DNA of 64,000 nt, taken from NCBI RefSeq assembly GCF_900105885.1, contig NZ_LT629780.1, positions 434,001 through 498,000 of the forward strand. The letters are read 5' to 3'. Source of the stretch: Pseudomonas guangdongensis (GTDB lineage: Bacteria > Pseudomonadota > Gammaproteobacteria > Pseudomonadales > Pseudomonadaceae). Within the stretch, counting starts at the first letter, position 1. Every line of letters begins with the position of its first letter. The notes under the pieces were generated by a model that saw only the letters and a list, made by a program, of their open reading frames with translations, ran no database searches and had not been told where the DNA came from. Of this stretch, positions 38,179-47,034 are shown piece by piece. Made by a program: the position numbers and the translations under genes.

Positions 38179-39030
38179 CTAGTCCAGCGGGAACAGCACG
38201 TTGCACTGGCCGGTGCCGGAGCTTTCGAAGTACGGAGTGAGCACCTCGGCGCGGCCCTTGTAGCCCTTCCAGCCGAGCAGACCGTAGAGCATCGCGGTGT
38301 CGTGCATGCCGCCCTCGCCGTCGCAGTCGCGGGCGTACTGCGGCAGCATGTCGAGGAAATCGGCGTGGTTGCCGCGCTGCCACATCTCCATCACCTTGAG
38401 GTCGACCTGCTTGTTGAACGGCCGGCTGATCTTCATCAGGTGATCACCCACCTCGCGGTTCGGCGCGATGCGGTGCGACAGCGAGCCGCTGGCGAGGAAG
38501 GCCACGCGGCGGTCGGAAGCCTCCACCGCCTGGCGGATCGACTCGCCCATGGTCTTCGAGTCTGCCAGGTGGGCGTCGTACAGCCAGGCGGCGATGGAGA
38601 CGATCTTGATGCTCTTGTCGATGCCCATGTAGCGCAGCGGCACCAGGGTGCCGTACTGCAGGCCGAGCGAGGGCACATCGGTGTGGCTGCGGGTGAACAC
38701 GTCGTTGGCGGTGGCGGTCGCCGCGATGGCGTCGCCCAGCTCGGCGTCGCCGACGTACTCGTAGGGCAGGTCGCGGATGAAGTGGGGGAACTCGGTGCTG
38801 GTGTACAGGCCCGAGCAGTCGGTGTTGGCGTTGATGTGGTAGCCGGCATTGACCAGCCAGTGGGTGTCGGCGACCACGATGGTGTCGACCGCCCGCTCGC
38901 GGATCATCTCGCCGAGGCGGCGGTGTCCCTCGATGGCCGCGGCGCGGCAGCCATGGTGCGGGCCGGGCTGCTCGGAGATGAACATCGACGGTACGTGGGT
39001 GACCTTGGCGGCCAGAACGATCTCGCCCAT
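38179..39030 (-). CDS. hpaD: 3,4-dihydroxyphenylacetate 2,3-dioxygenase
   Basis: HpaD cleaves the ring of homoprotocatechuate beside the hydroxyls, the key step after HpaBC. The 283-residue protein is a class III extradiol dioxygenase: AAKVTHVPSMFISEQPG with the first metal His, VVADTHWLVNAGYHIN, GTLVPLRYM, FLASGSLSHRI and the C-terminal ESSGTGQCNVLFPLD. It agrees closely with Escherichia coli HpaD. The genes for later steps (hpaE, F, G, H, I) are not in the window. It lies downstream of an AraC-type regulator on the same strand, 261 bases away. Confidence 0.92.
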   Translation of the reverse strand: MGEIVLAAKVTHVPSMFISEQPGPHHGCRAAAIEGHRRLGEMIRERAVDTIVVADTHWLVNAGYHINANTDCSGLYTSTEFPHFIRDLPYEYVGDAELGDAIAATATANDVFTRSHTDVPSLGLQYGTLVPLRYMGIDKSIKIVSIAAWLYDAHLADSKTMGESIRQAVEASDRRVAFLASGSLSHRIAPNREVGDHLMKISRPFNKQVDLKVMEMWQRGNHADFLDMLPQYARDCDGEGGMHDTAMLYGLLGWKGYKGRAEVLTPYFESSGTGQCNVLFPLD

Positions 39031-39120
39031 GACGGCTTCCTCTTGTTGTACGGACAGGGACTGTGCCGGACAGGCCGGCGGTTGGTGCGCCCAGTATCCG
39101 CACGGGCCGAGGGGAGAACA

Positions 39121-39232
39121 TTGCCGCTGGCGGCAAAAGACTAGCCTTTACGCGCAACCTGCTGCATCCAGAGGCTACCCACCGAAGCACGACACCGGCA
39201 TCGGCAGAAAATCGCCGCGCGAATTTTCTGCC
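39121..39232. promoter_or_regulatory. Two inverted repeats upstream of hpaD
   Basis: TTGCCGC (39121-39127) with GCGGCAA (39130-39136) lies about 90 bases before the hpaD start. GGCAGAAAAT (39203-39212) with ATTTTCTGCC (39223-39232) lies about 170 bases before it. Both are perfect. Neither is followed by a T run on either strand, so they look more like operator sites than terminators. The binding protein is unknown. Confidence 0.5.
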
Positions 39233-39291
39233 CCACGCACTGCGCGCGCCTTCGCCCCTGCCGACTGCCCCCAGAGGGTTGCATGCGTCCT

Positions 39292-40332
39292 TTATGGAGC
39301 GGTTCCCGGCTCGCTCAGCGGGCGCAGCCGCGCGCGGTAGCGGCTCGGCGTCTCGCCGGTCCAGCGCTTGAAGGCGCGGTTGAAGTGGCTCGGCTCGGAG
39401 AAGCCCAGCGCGTAGGCCAGCGCGCTGAACGGCTGCTGCGACTGCTGCACGTAGCGCCGCGCCAGGGTGGCGCGCACCTCGTCGAGAATCCCGCTGAACG
39501 AGGTGCCCTGCCGCGCCAGCCGGTACTGCAGGGTGCGCGGATTGCTGCCCAGCTCGGCGGCCACCGCCTCCAGGGTCGGCGTGCCGCCGGGCAGCAGCTC
39601 CAGCAGCCGCGCGCGCACCTGCAGCGCCGGGTTGAGCAACTGGTGACGGGCCAGGTACTCGGCCACCAGACGGTCGTTCTGCCGCGCCAGCTCCGGGTTG
39701 CCGGTGGGCAGCGGGCGCTGCAGCTCGGCACCGTCGAGCAGCAGGCTGTTGTCGGGCGCAGCGAACTGCACCGGCGCGGCGAAGTGCTCGCGCCAGGGCG
39801 CGGGGTCGGCCGGCGCTGCGCGCATCAGGTTGACCGCGCGCGGCGCGAAGCTCGGTCCGCGCATGTCCTGCAGCAGCTTGCTCACCGCGCCGAGGAAGTA
39901 GTCCACCCCCTCCGGGGCGATCTGCGCCTGACCGTCGATCTCCTGCACCAGCATGCGAAAGCGCAAGGCGTCGCCCTCGGCTTCCAGGCTCAGGTCGGCG
40001 CCGTCGTTGAGCAGCGCGGCGAAGCGCACCATGCGCTCCAGAGCTTCGAGCAGGGTGCTGCTGGCCCACAGCGAGAAGCCGAGGGCGTGGAAGGTGGTCG
40101 GGCAGACGAAGCGCGCGGCGTGCAGACCGATGTCGGCGTGGCCGGTACGCGCCACCGCCAGCGGCCAGAAGCGCCGGGTCAGCGCCGAGGAAAAGCGCGC
40201 CTCCTGGGCGTACTTGGCCGCCGGATCGGCGCCGGCCTCCTGCAGCAGCTGGTCGGCGTCCAGCCCCAGCGCCTCCAGGGTGCGGGTCACCGCCGCCAGC
40301 CAGCCGGCGACCACCGAAGAAGTCTGCGTCAT
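39292..40332 (-). CDS. AraC-family transcriptional regulator
   Basis: The 346-residue protein has an N-terminal arabinose-binding-like domain (PF12625 type: DADQLLQEAGADPAA, FHALGFSLWASSTLLEALER) and a C-terminal AraC double helix-turn-helix ending TLARRYVQQSQQPFSALAYA and GFSEPSHFNRAFKRWTGE. Relatives (OruR, ArgR, GbdR-like in Pseudomonas) respond to amino acids or small acids. It stands between hpaD, same strand downstream, and a divergent efflux operon, and could control either. The ligand is not predictable. Confidence 0.9.
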   Translation of the reverse strand: MTQTSSVVAGWLAAVTRTLEALGLDADQLLQEAGADPAAKYAQEARFSSALTRRFWPLAVARTGHADIGLHAARFVCPTTFHALGFSLWASSTLLEALERMVRFAALLNDGADLSLEAEGDALRFRMLVQEIDGQAQIAPEGVDYFLGAVSKLLQDMRGPSFAPRAVNLMRAAPADPAPWREHFAAPVQFAAPDNSLLLDGAELQRPLPTGNPELARQNDRLVAEYLARHQLLNPALQVRARLLELLPGGTPTLEAVAAELGSNPRTLQYRLARQGTSFSGILDEVRATLARRYVQQSQQPFSALAYALGFSEPSHFNRAFKRWTGETPSRYRARLRPLSEPGTAP

Positions 40333-40605
40333 CTCCTGCCCCCACTGCGAAATTGCGGACGCGCAGCCTAGCGGCCGGCGCACCGCTCCATCTTGCGCCG
40401 GATCAGTGCGCCGGCCAACGGCGCGCCCCGCCCGTCGCACGCAAAGGCCCGGCGCAGAGCGGATGCATTGTTGCGCAGGGCACAACTGAGCTTCTCCGCA
40501 GCGGCGATTTATCCCCGCCGCCGCGGCTCGCACAATCGCCGCGCCGCAGCGCTCGCCGCGCTCCCCCTGCTGCCAGGACGTCCTTCCGTGCCGCCACCTT
40601 CCTCC

Positions 40606-42105
40606 ATGCGCCAGCCCTGCGCCGGCTTCGTCGTCGCCGTCGTTCTGGCCCTGAGCGGCTGCCTCGACAGCGCGGGCATCGCCCCGCAGCAGGCGCGTCT
40701 GGACGCCAACGCCCTGAGTCCCGGCGCCGCCCTCGCCCAAGCGCGCCGCGAGGCCGGCTGGCCGCAGGAGGACTGGTGGCGGCAGTACCGCGACCCGCAG
40801 CTCGACGCCTGGATCGCCCGCGCCCTGGAGCACAGCCCGCGCCTGGACGAGGCCGAGGCGCGCGTGCGCCAGGCCATGGCTCTGGCCGGCGAGGCCCGCG
40901 CCGCCGAGGCGCCGCAGCTCGCCGGCGGCGCCGGCCTGCAACGCCAGCACTGGCCGGACGACGCCCTGCACGGTCCCGGCGCGCTGGGCGGCAGCAGCCA
41001 CTGGAACGGCGAGGCCGGCCTCGGCCTGCGCTACGCCCTCGACCTCTGGGGCCGCGAGCGCGACGCCAGCGAGAGTGCCCGGCACGCCGCCTACGCCCGC
41101 GCCGCCGAGGGCCGGGTGGTGCAGCTGGAGCTGCAGCGCAACATCGTGCGGGTCTATGTGCAGCTGGCGCTGCGCCATGCCGAGCGCGACATCCTCAAAG
41201 CCACTCTGGCCCAGCAGGAGCAGATCCTCGCCATCGCCCGCCGCCGTCTGGCCGGCGGCCTGGGCACCGCCTTCGAGGTCAGCCAGGCCAGTGCGCCGCT
41301 GCCGGAGACCCGCCGGCAGATCGCGGCGCTGGACGCGCGCATCGCCCTGGCCGGCCACCAGCTGGCCGCCCTCGCCGGCCAGGGGCCCGGCGCGGCGGCC
41401 GCACTGCAGCGGCCGAAGCTGCGGCTCGCCGCCCAGCCGAGCCTGCCGGCGGTGCTGCCGGCCGACCTGCTTGGCCGCCGTCCCGATGTGGTCGCCCGGC
41501 GCTGGCAGGTCGCCGCACAGGCCGACGCCGTGGATGTGGCGCGCGCCGACTTCTATCCCAACGTCGATCTGGTCGCCCGCCTCGGTTTCGGCGCGGTGGG
41601 CGGCGGCGCGCTGGCGCTGCTGCGGGCCGACAAGCTCGGCGGCAGCATCGGCCCGGCGCTGTCCCTGCCGCTGTTCGACGGCGGCCGCCGGCGCGAGCGG
41701 CTGGGCGCCGCCAGCGCCGACTACGACGCCGCGGTGGCGCGCTACAACCTGACCCTGACCAGCGCGCTGCGCGAGATTGCCGACCAGCTGATCCGCCTGC
41801 GCTCGCTGGAGGCGCAGCAGCGCCTGGCCGCCGAGGCGCTGGCCACTGCAGAGGCCAGTTGGTGCCTCGCCGAGCGGGCCTGGCGCGGCGGGTTGACCGA
41901 CTATCTGGCCGTGCTGGAGGCACAGGCCCGGCTGTTCGAGCGGCAGCGCGTGCAGCAGCGGGTCTGGGCGGCGCGCCTGGTCGCCCACGCCGAGCTGACG
42001 GTCGCCCTCGGCGGCGGCCTGCTCGATGCGCGGCACTCCCCCGCCGAACCGCTGCTCGCGCCGCGCCGCGTGCCGCTCGCCGCGGCCGGAGCGGCGCCGC
42101 GATGA
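40606..42105 (+). CDS. RND/FUSC-type outer membrane factor lipoprotein (NodT family)
   Basis: The 499-residue protein has a lipoprotein signal (VVLALSGC, Cys19) and the outer-membrane efflux domain repeated twice: WPQEDWWRQYRDPQLDAWIA at the start, RYALDLWGRERDASESAR, LGRRPDVVARRWQVAAQADA and GPALSLPLFDGGRRRERLGA. It forms the TolC-like exit duct of a tripartite pump. The start MRQPCAGFV is chosen because it begins the signal peptide. Its stop overlaps the FUSC gene by 4 bases, so it belongs to the pump operon. Confidence 0.92.
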   Translation: MRQPCAGFVVAVVLALSGCLDSAGIAPQQARLDANALSPGAALAQARREAGWPQEDWWRQYRDPQLDAWIARALEHSPRLDEAEARVRQAMALAGEARAAEAPQLAGGAGLQRQHWPDDALHGPGALGGSSHWNGEAGLGLRYALDLWGRERDASESARHAAYARAAEGRVVQLELQRNIVRVYVQLALRHAERDILKATLAQQEQILAIARRRLAGGLGTAFEVSQASAPLPETRRQIAALDARIALAGHQLAALAGQGPGAAAALQRPKLRLAAQPSLPAVLPADLLGRRPDVVARRWQVAAQADAVDVARADFYPNVDLVARLGFGAVGGGALALLRADKLGGSIGPALSLPLFDGGRRRERLGAASADYDAAVARYNLTLTSALREIADQLIRLRSLEAQQRLAAEALATAEASWCLAERAWRGGLTDYLAVLEAQARLFERQRVQQRVWAARLVAHAELTVALGGGLLDARHSPAEPLLAPRRVPLAAAGAAPR

Positions 42106-44240
42106 GCCTGCGCGACGAGCTGGCGCGCTGGGCGCGCAGCGAGGGCCTCGCCTGGATCTTCATCTGCAAGATGCTGGCGGCGGCGCTGACCACCCTGTGG
42201 CTGGCCATGCGCCTGGAGATGCCGCAGCCAAGCACCGCGGTGATGGCGGTGTTCATCGTCATGCAGCCGCAGAGCGGCCAGGTGCTCGCCAAGAGCCTGC
42301 ACCGCCTGCTCGGCACGGTGGTCGGCCTCGCCGCCATGCTGCCGCTGCTCGCTCTGTTCGCCCAGGAGCCGGTGCTGTTCCTCGGCGGCATGGCGCTCTG
42401 GGTCGCCCTGTGCACCGCCGGCGCGGCGCGCTACCGCGACCTGCGCAGCTACAGCTGCGTGCTGGCCGGCTACACCGCCACGCTGATCGGCCTGACCGCC
42501 ATCCAGCACCCGGAAACCGCCTTCGTCCAGGCGCTGTGGCGGGTACTGGAGATCGGCCTGGGCGTGCTGTGCTGCTCGCTGTTCAGCGCGGCGATCCTGC
42601 CGCAGAGCACCGGCGCCGCCATGCGCGAGGCCATCGCCCGGCGCTTCGGCGACTTCGCCACGCTGGCCGTGACCCACCTGCCCGGCGGCGAACGCGCCGC
42701 CTTCGAGACCGCCCAGGCGCGCCTCGCCGCGCAGACCGTGCGCCTGGAAACCCTGCGCAGCATGAGCGGTTACGACGACCCGCAGCTCGCCCTGCGCATG
42801 GGCCGGCTGACCCGCCTGAACCACGACTTCATGGCCATGACCAGCCGCTTCCATGCCCTGCAGCAGCTGCTCGGCCGCCTGCGCGGCCAGGGCGCCGAAC
42901 TGGCCCTGGAGGCCTTCGCGCCCTGCCTGGACAGCCTCGTCGCGCTGCTCGCGCCCTGGCGCCAGCGCGCGCTGGACTGCCCTGCCGCCGCCGCGCTGGC
43001 CACGCAGCTGGAGGACTACCGCGCACGCTTGCTGCCGCTGATCCGCCAGTGCCGCGCCGGCCTTGGCGAGCTGCCCGCCGACAGCCCGCTGCGCCTGGAC
43101 TTCGACACCGCCGCCGAACTGCTCTACCGCCTGGCCGGCGACCTGCACGAGTACGCCCTGACCCACGCCGCACTGGCGCCGGCGCGCCATGCCCGCGAGC
43201 GCCGGAGCGAGCGCTTCGCGCCACGCGCCAACCGCCTCGCGGTCGCCGCGGCCGCCCTGCGCATGCTGTTGCTGGTCGCCCTCGGCAGCGCCTTCTGGCT
43301 GCAGAGCGCCTGGCCCAGCGGGCACATGTTCCTGATCAGCGCGGTGATCATCGGCGCGCTGTGCTCGGCCTCGGCCAACCCGGCGCGCATGGCCCTGCAG
43401 ATGGCCGGCGGCACCTTCCTCGCCGCCCTGCTGGGCTTCGTCGAGAGCTTCCTGGTGTTCCCGCAGATCGGCGGCTTCCCCATGCTCGCGCTGGCGGTGA
43501 CCCCGGTGTTCCTGCTCGGCCTGTACCTGGCCACCCGGCCGCGCTGGGCCGGCTACGGCCTGGGCCTGCTGATCCTGTTCGGCTTCGGCACCCTGCCGGC
43601 CAACCTCACCGTCCACGACCCGGCCGGCCTGCTCAACCACTACATCGCCCTGGTGCTGTCGCAGCTCCTGGTGGCGGCGGTGATGGCCGGCGTGCTGCCG
43701 CCCAACCGCCCGTGGCTGTGGCGCCAGCTGGAGCGCGACCTGCGCCGCCGCGTGCCGCATGTGCTGCGCGCGCCGCTCAAGGGGCTGGCGGCGCGCTTCG
43801 ACAGCTCGACCCGCGACCTGCTGACCCAGGCCCACGACCTCGCCGCCGGGCATCCCGCGGTGCAGCGCGACCTGCTGCGCTGGATGACCCTGGTGCTGGA
43901 GATCGGCCATGCGGTGATCGAGCTGCGCCAGGAGAAGGCGCGCCTGCCCGACGAGTCCAGCTACGCCGCCGGCACCGCCTGGCGGCTGGCCTTCGACGCC
44001 CTCGCCGCGGCGCTGGCGCGGCTGTTCGCCCGGCCCACGCCGGAGCACCTGCACCAGGCGCTGGCCGGGGTCGAGCAGACCATCGACGCGCTGCGGCGCA
44101 CTCCCGAGGCCGGCGCACCGCACTTCGCCAGCTCGCCGCTGCGCCGCCTGGAAAGCCACCTGCACTTCATCCGCACCGCCCTGCTCGACCCGCATTCGCC
44201 GCTGGCCGAGCACCTGCCCGGAGCCGCCCATGCTGCCTGA
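42102..44240 (+). CDS. FUSC-family inner membrane efflux protein (AaeB-like)
   Basis: The 712-residue protein has the two membrane blocks of the FUSC/AaeB family, at about residues 15-165 (QPSTAVMAVFIVMQPQSGQV) and 380-540 (WPSGHMFLISAVIIGALCSA), each followed by a long cytoplasmic helical region. AaeB of Escherichia coli exports aromatic carboxylic acids such as p-hydroxybenzoate. The order NodT-FUSC-DUF1656-HlyD is that of the p-hydroxybenzoate/fusaric-acid type pumps. The frame is open far upstream across the NodT gene, but the ATG at 42102 overlapping its stop is the real start. Confidence 0.92.
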   Translation: MSLRDELARWARSEGLAWIFICKMLAAALTTLWLAMRLEMPQPSTAVMAVFIVMQPQSGQVLAKSLHRLLGTVVGLAAMLPLLALFAQEPVLFLGGMALWVALCTAGAARYRDLRSYSCVLAGYTATLIGLTAIQHPETAFVQALWRVLEIGLGVLCCSLFSAAILPQSTGAAMREAIARRFGDFATLAVTHLPGGERAAFETAQARLAAQTVRLETLRSMSGYDDPQLALRMGRLTRLNHDFMAMTSRFHALQQLLGRLRGQGAELALEAFAPCLDSLVALLAPWRQRALDCPAAAALATQLEDYRARLLPLIRQCRAGLGELPADSPLRLDFDTAAELLYRLAGDLHEYALTHAALAPARHARERRSERFAPRANRLAVAAAALRMLLLVALGSAFWLQSAWPSGHMFLISAVIIGALCSASANPARMALQMAGGTFLAALLGFVESFLVFPQIGGFPMLALAVTPVFLLGLYLATRPRWAGYGLGLLILFGFGTLPANLTVHDPAGLLNHYIALVLSQLLVAAVMAGVLPPNRPWLWRQLERDLRRRVPHVLRAPLKGLAARFDSSTRDLLTQAHDLAAGHPAVQRDLLRWMTLVLEIGHAVIELRQEKARLPDESSYAAGTAWRLAFDALAAALARLFARPTPEHLHQALAGVEQTIDALRRTPEAGAPHFASSPLRRLESHLHFIRTALLDPHSPLAEHLPGAAHAA

Positions 44241-44445
44241 TTCCCTGCCGCGCGAGATCGCCTTCCACGGCGTGCTGCTGCCCAGCGTCGCCGCGCTGTT
44301 CCTGCTCGCCATGCTGCTGGGCTGGGGCCTCGACCGCCTGCTCGCCGGGCTCGGCCTCTACCGCCACGCCTGGCACCCGAGCCTGCTGCGCATCGCCCTG
44401 TTCGCCGGCCTGTTCGCCGGCCTCGCCCTGACCGTCCACCCCTGA
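44230..44445 (+). CDS. DUF1656 small membrane protein (AaeX-like)
   Basis: The 71-residue protein has two membrane helices (LLPSVAALFLLAMLLGWGLD and LLRIALFAGLFAGLALTV) and the family pattern PREIAFHGVLLP. AaeX/DUF1656 proteins accompany FUSC pumps; their role is unknown. It overlaps the FUSC gene by 11 bases and is followed by the HlyD gene after 14 bases. Confidence 0.9.
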   Translation: MLPDSLPREIAFHGVLLPSVAALFLLAMLLGWGLDRLLAGLGLYRHAWHPSLLRIALFAGLFAGLALTVHP

Positions 44446-44459
44446 GCCCGAGGCCGTCC

Positions 44460-45350
44460 ATGCCGTCCCGCCCATCGATCATCAGCGTGCTCGCCACCCT
44501 CGGCGTGGTGCTCGCCGCCCTCTGGCTCGGCCGCAGCCTGTGGCTCAACTACATGGAGTCGCCCTGGACCCGCGACGGCCGGGTGCGCGCCGACGTGGTC
44601 GCAGTGGCGCCGGACGTCGCCGGCCAGGTGGTCGAGGTCGCGGTGCGCGACAACCAGACCGTGCGAAAAGGCGACCTGCTGCTGCGCATCGACCCGGCAC
44701 GCTACCGGCTGGCGGTCGACGAGGCCCGCGCCCTGCTCGCCGCGCGCCGGGCCAGCCTGGCGATGCGCGAGCAGAACGCGCGGCGCCGTCTGGCCCTGGA
44801 CGAGCGGGTGGTATCGCGCGAGGACCGCGACGCCGCCGCCAACGCCGCCGCGGCCGCGCACGCCGAATACCGCCGGGCGCAGGTGCGGCTGGCGCAGGCC
44901 GAGCTGGATCTGGCGCGCACCCGCGTGCTGGCGCCGGTGGACGGCTACGTGACCAACCTCGGCGTGCGCCCCGGCGACTACGCGCGCGCCGGCGAAGCGC
45001 AGCTGGCTGTGGTCGACCGCCACTCCTACTGGGTCTACGGCTACTTCGAGGAAACCAAGCTGCCGCTGCTGGCGGTCGGCGATCCGGTGGAGATGCAGCT
45101 GATGAGCGGCGCACGGCTGGAGGGCCATGTCGACAGCATCGCCCGCGCCATCTACGACCGCGACAACCCGCCGAGCCGCGAGCTGATCGCCGACGTCAAC
45201 CCGACCTTCAACTGGGTGCGCCTGGCCCAGCGCGTGCCGGTGCGCATCGCCCTCGACCGGGTGCCCGACGGCGTGCTGCTGGCCGCCGGGATCACCTGCA
45301 CGGTGATCGTCAAACCGCGCAGTCGCGCGCCGGCCGCTCAGGCCCAGTAG
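44460..45350 (+). CDS. HlyD-family membrane fusion protein (AaeA-like)
   Basis: The 296-residue protein has one N-terminal membrane helix, then the biotin-lipoyl-like domain (VVAVAPDVAGQVVEVAVRDN, VRKGDLLLRIDPARY), a helical hairpin and a beta-barrel domain (TRVLAPVDGYVTNLGVRPGD). It links the FUSC pump to the outer membrane factor, completing a tripartite exporter of probable aromatic acids. Its end overlaps the convergent LysR gene by 13 bases. Confidence 0.92.
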   Translation: MPSRPSIISVLATLGVVLAALWLGRSLWLNYMESPWTRDGRVRADVVAVAPDVAGQVVEVAVRDNQTVRKGDLLLRIDPARYRLAVDEARALLAARRASLAMREQNARRRLALDERVVSREDRDAAANAAAAAHAEYRRAQVRLAQAELDLARTRVLAPVDGYVTNLGVRPGDYARAGEAQLAVVDRHSYWVYGYFEETKLPLLAVGDPVEMQLMSGARLEGHVDSIARAIYDRDNPPSRELIADVNPTFNWVRLAQRVPVRIALDRVPDGVLLAAGITCTVIVKPRSRAPAAQAQ

Positions 45351-46273
45351 GCGGGATTGTCGAGATCGGCGCTGTCGCGCGCCAGCAGCAGCGGCAGCTC
45401 GGCCTTGAGCAGCGCCACCCAGGTGGCGATCTTGGCGTCGAGGAAGCGCCGCGAGGAATACAGCGCGTACAGGCTGCGCTCGTGCAGCTGCCACTGCGGC
45501 AACAGGCGCACCAGGCCGCCCTCGCGCAGCGCCTTGGCGGCCATGAAGCTGGGCAGCAGGCACACTCCCATGCCCGCCACCGCGGCCTGCACCATGGCCT
45601 CGGAGACGTTGACCTGGAAGGTCTGTCCGGGGCTGATCACCTGCCTCTCGCCCTGCCGCTCGAACACCCAGTCGCCGGGATACACCGGATCGAGCAGGCG
45701 TAGGCAGCGATGCGCGCGCAGGGCTTCGGGCGTCTGCGGCGTGCCGTGCCGGCGCAGGTAGGCCGGCGCGGCGCAGACCACGCTGAAGACCTCGCCCAGG
45801 CGCTGGGCGACCAGTTCGGAGTCCGGCAGCTCGCGGCAGTGGGTCACCACCACGTCGTGGCCCTCCTCCAGCAGGTCGGGAGTGCGCTGGGACAGGGCGA
45901 GGTCGACGTCGACCTGCGGATACAGCTCGGCGTAACGCACCACCAGCGGCATCAGGTACTGGGTGCCCAGCCCGGTGAAGGAGTGCACGCGCAGCCGGCC
46001 GCGCGGGGTGAGGTGCGCGCCGCTGGCCTCGGCGGCGGCCTCGTCGACCTGGGCGAGGATCTGCCGGCAACGCTCCAGATAGCGCGCCCCGGCCTCGGTC
46101 AGGCGCAGGCGGCGGGTGGTGCGATAGAGCAGACGCGCCTGCAGGCTGGCCTCCAGCTCGGACACCAGCCGCGACACCTGGGCGGTGGACAGTTCGAGGG
46201 TCTGGGCGGCGGCGGTGAAGCTGCCGCTGTCGATCACCCGGGCGAATACCCGCATGGCCTGCAATACATCCAT
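45338..46273 (-). CDS. LysR-family transcriptional regulator
   Basis: The 311-residue protein has the N-terminal winged helix (MDVLQAMRVFARVIDSGSFT, STAQVSRLVSELEASLQARL) and a C-terminal substrate-binding domain (GMGVCLLPSFMAAKALREG). This subfamily, AaeR/DmlR-like, often regulates neighbouring transport genes. Here it is convergent with the efflux operon rather than divergent, so the classic LysR arrangement does not apply and its target is unclear. Confidence 0.92.
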   Translation of the reverse strand: MDVLQAMRVFARVIDSGSFTAAAQTLELSTAQVSRLVSELEASLQARLLYRTTRRLRLTEAGARYLERCRQILAQVDEAAAEASGAHLTPRGRLRVHSFTGLGTQYLMPLVVRYAELYPQVDVDLALSQRTPDLLEEGHDVVVTHCRELPDSELVAQRLGEVFSVVCAAPAYLRRHGTPQTPEALRAHRCLRLLDPVYPGDWVFERQGERQVISPGQTFQVNVSEAMVQAAVAGMGVCLLPSFMAAKALREGGLVRLLPQWQLHERSLYALYSSRRFLDAKIATWVALLKAELPLLLARDSADLDNPAYWA

Positions 46274-46371
46274 GGCAACACGCTCTCAGCAACGACGGCC
46301 CCCAGCATAACGCAGCGCCGGCCGCGCCAGGCATGGGCCAGGCAGCGCCGGACAGGCCGGGCACCAGAGAC

Positions 46372-46399
46372 AAAAAAGGCAGACTCGAAGAGCCTGCCT
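46372..46399 (-). terminator. Terminator downstream of the DUF2790 gene
   Basis: Read on the minus strand, AGGCAGGCTC and GAGTCTGCCT form a 10-bp stem with one G-T pair and a TTC loop (46377-46399), followed by six T. This is a good rho-independent terminator, 66 bases past the DUF2790 stop. Confidence 0.8.
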
Positions 46400-46465
46400 A
46401 GCGGGAGCGATGCGAACTCTGCCGACTTCGCCGGAGCACCCCCATGGAGAAACCGGCCAGCGACC

Positions 46466-46720
46466 TCAGTCGCAGTACATGTCGTGCTTGAGGTAGCTGA
46501 TGGACTGCACCTGGCCCCGGGAATCGCGGTAGGTCATCTCGGTCGGCACCAGCTCGCAACGCCCGTGGGGCGCCTCGTCGATGGCGAGCACCTCGGCGAC
46601 ATCCAGCGTCATGCCGTAGGTGTAGCGGGTTGCCTGCGCGTCGCGGCCTGCCGAAGCGTCGGCGGCGAAGGCCGCGGCGGAAGCCAGCATGACGGTCAGG
46701 AACAGGGCTGTGGATTTCAT
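46466..46720 (-). CDS. DUF2790 small exported protein
   Basis: The 84-residue protein has a signal peptide (MKSTALFLTVMLASAAAFAA) and the DUF2790 core YGMTLDVAEVLAIDEAPHGR, CELVPTEMTYRDSRGQVQSI and YLKHDMYCD, with two cysteines likely to pair. The family is nearly confined to Pseudomonas, where several members are induced by copper or by two-component systems. Its role is unknown. The gene is monocistronic with its own terminator. Confidence 0.87.
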   Translation of the reverse strand: MKSTALFLTVMLASAAAFAADASAGRDAQATRYTYGMTLDVAEVLAIDEAPHGRCELVPTEMTYRDSRGQVQSISYLKHDMYCD

Positions 46721-47034
46721 GAGCAACTCGACCTCTTGGGTTGAAAGCAGCCCCGGCGGCTGGTTCGCTGCCGGGTATGGGCGCATTTTCCGGGCAGCGC
46801 CGGGCGGGAAAAATAGCGGCGCGCAGAAGCATCCTTTGCATAAGGCGTAACAATCCGGCGCCACGTCTGCGCCCGTCGACCGAGGCCTCCGAGACCGTCG
46901 GACACCGCCGCAATACCGCGCGCCGACAGCAGCCATGCGACTGCGACATCGGCTGTCGCAGCGCTATGCACAATGCTCCCAGGGCCGGACGCCCCCACAT
47001 CCGGCCCTGCCACGGACTGCCCAGGAGCCTGCAC
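46721..47034. other. Divergent intergenic region of 314 bases
   Basis: This region separates the DUF2790 gene (-) from the GYF gene (+). It contains one perfect inverted repeat, CTGCGACA (46941-46948) with TGTCGCAG (46954-46961), about 75 bases before the GYF start. That could be an operator. No coding frame or clear promoter was recognised. Confidence 0.4.

Noticed and set aside
40353..44240. A possible 1295-residue fusion upstream of the FUSC protein
   Set aside because: The extra 583 residues are the NodT gene read in another frame. The NodT product has a clear lipobox and efflux motifs, and its stop overlaps a proper ATG for FUSC.
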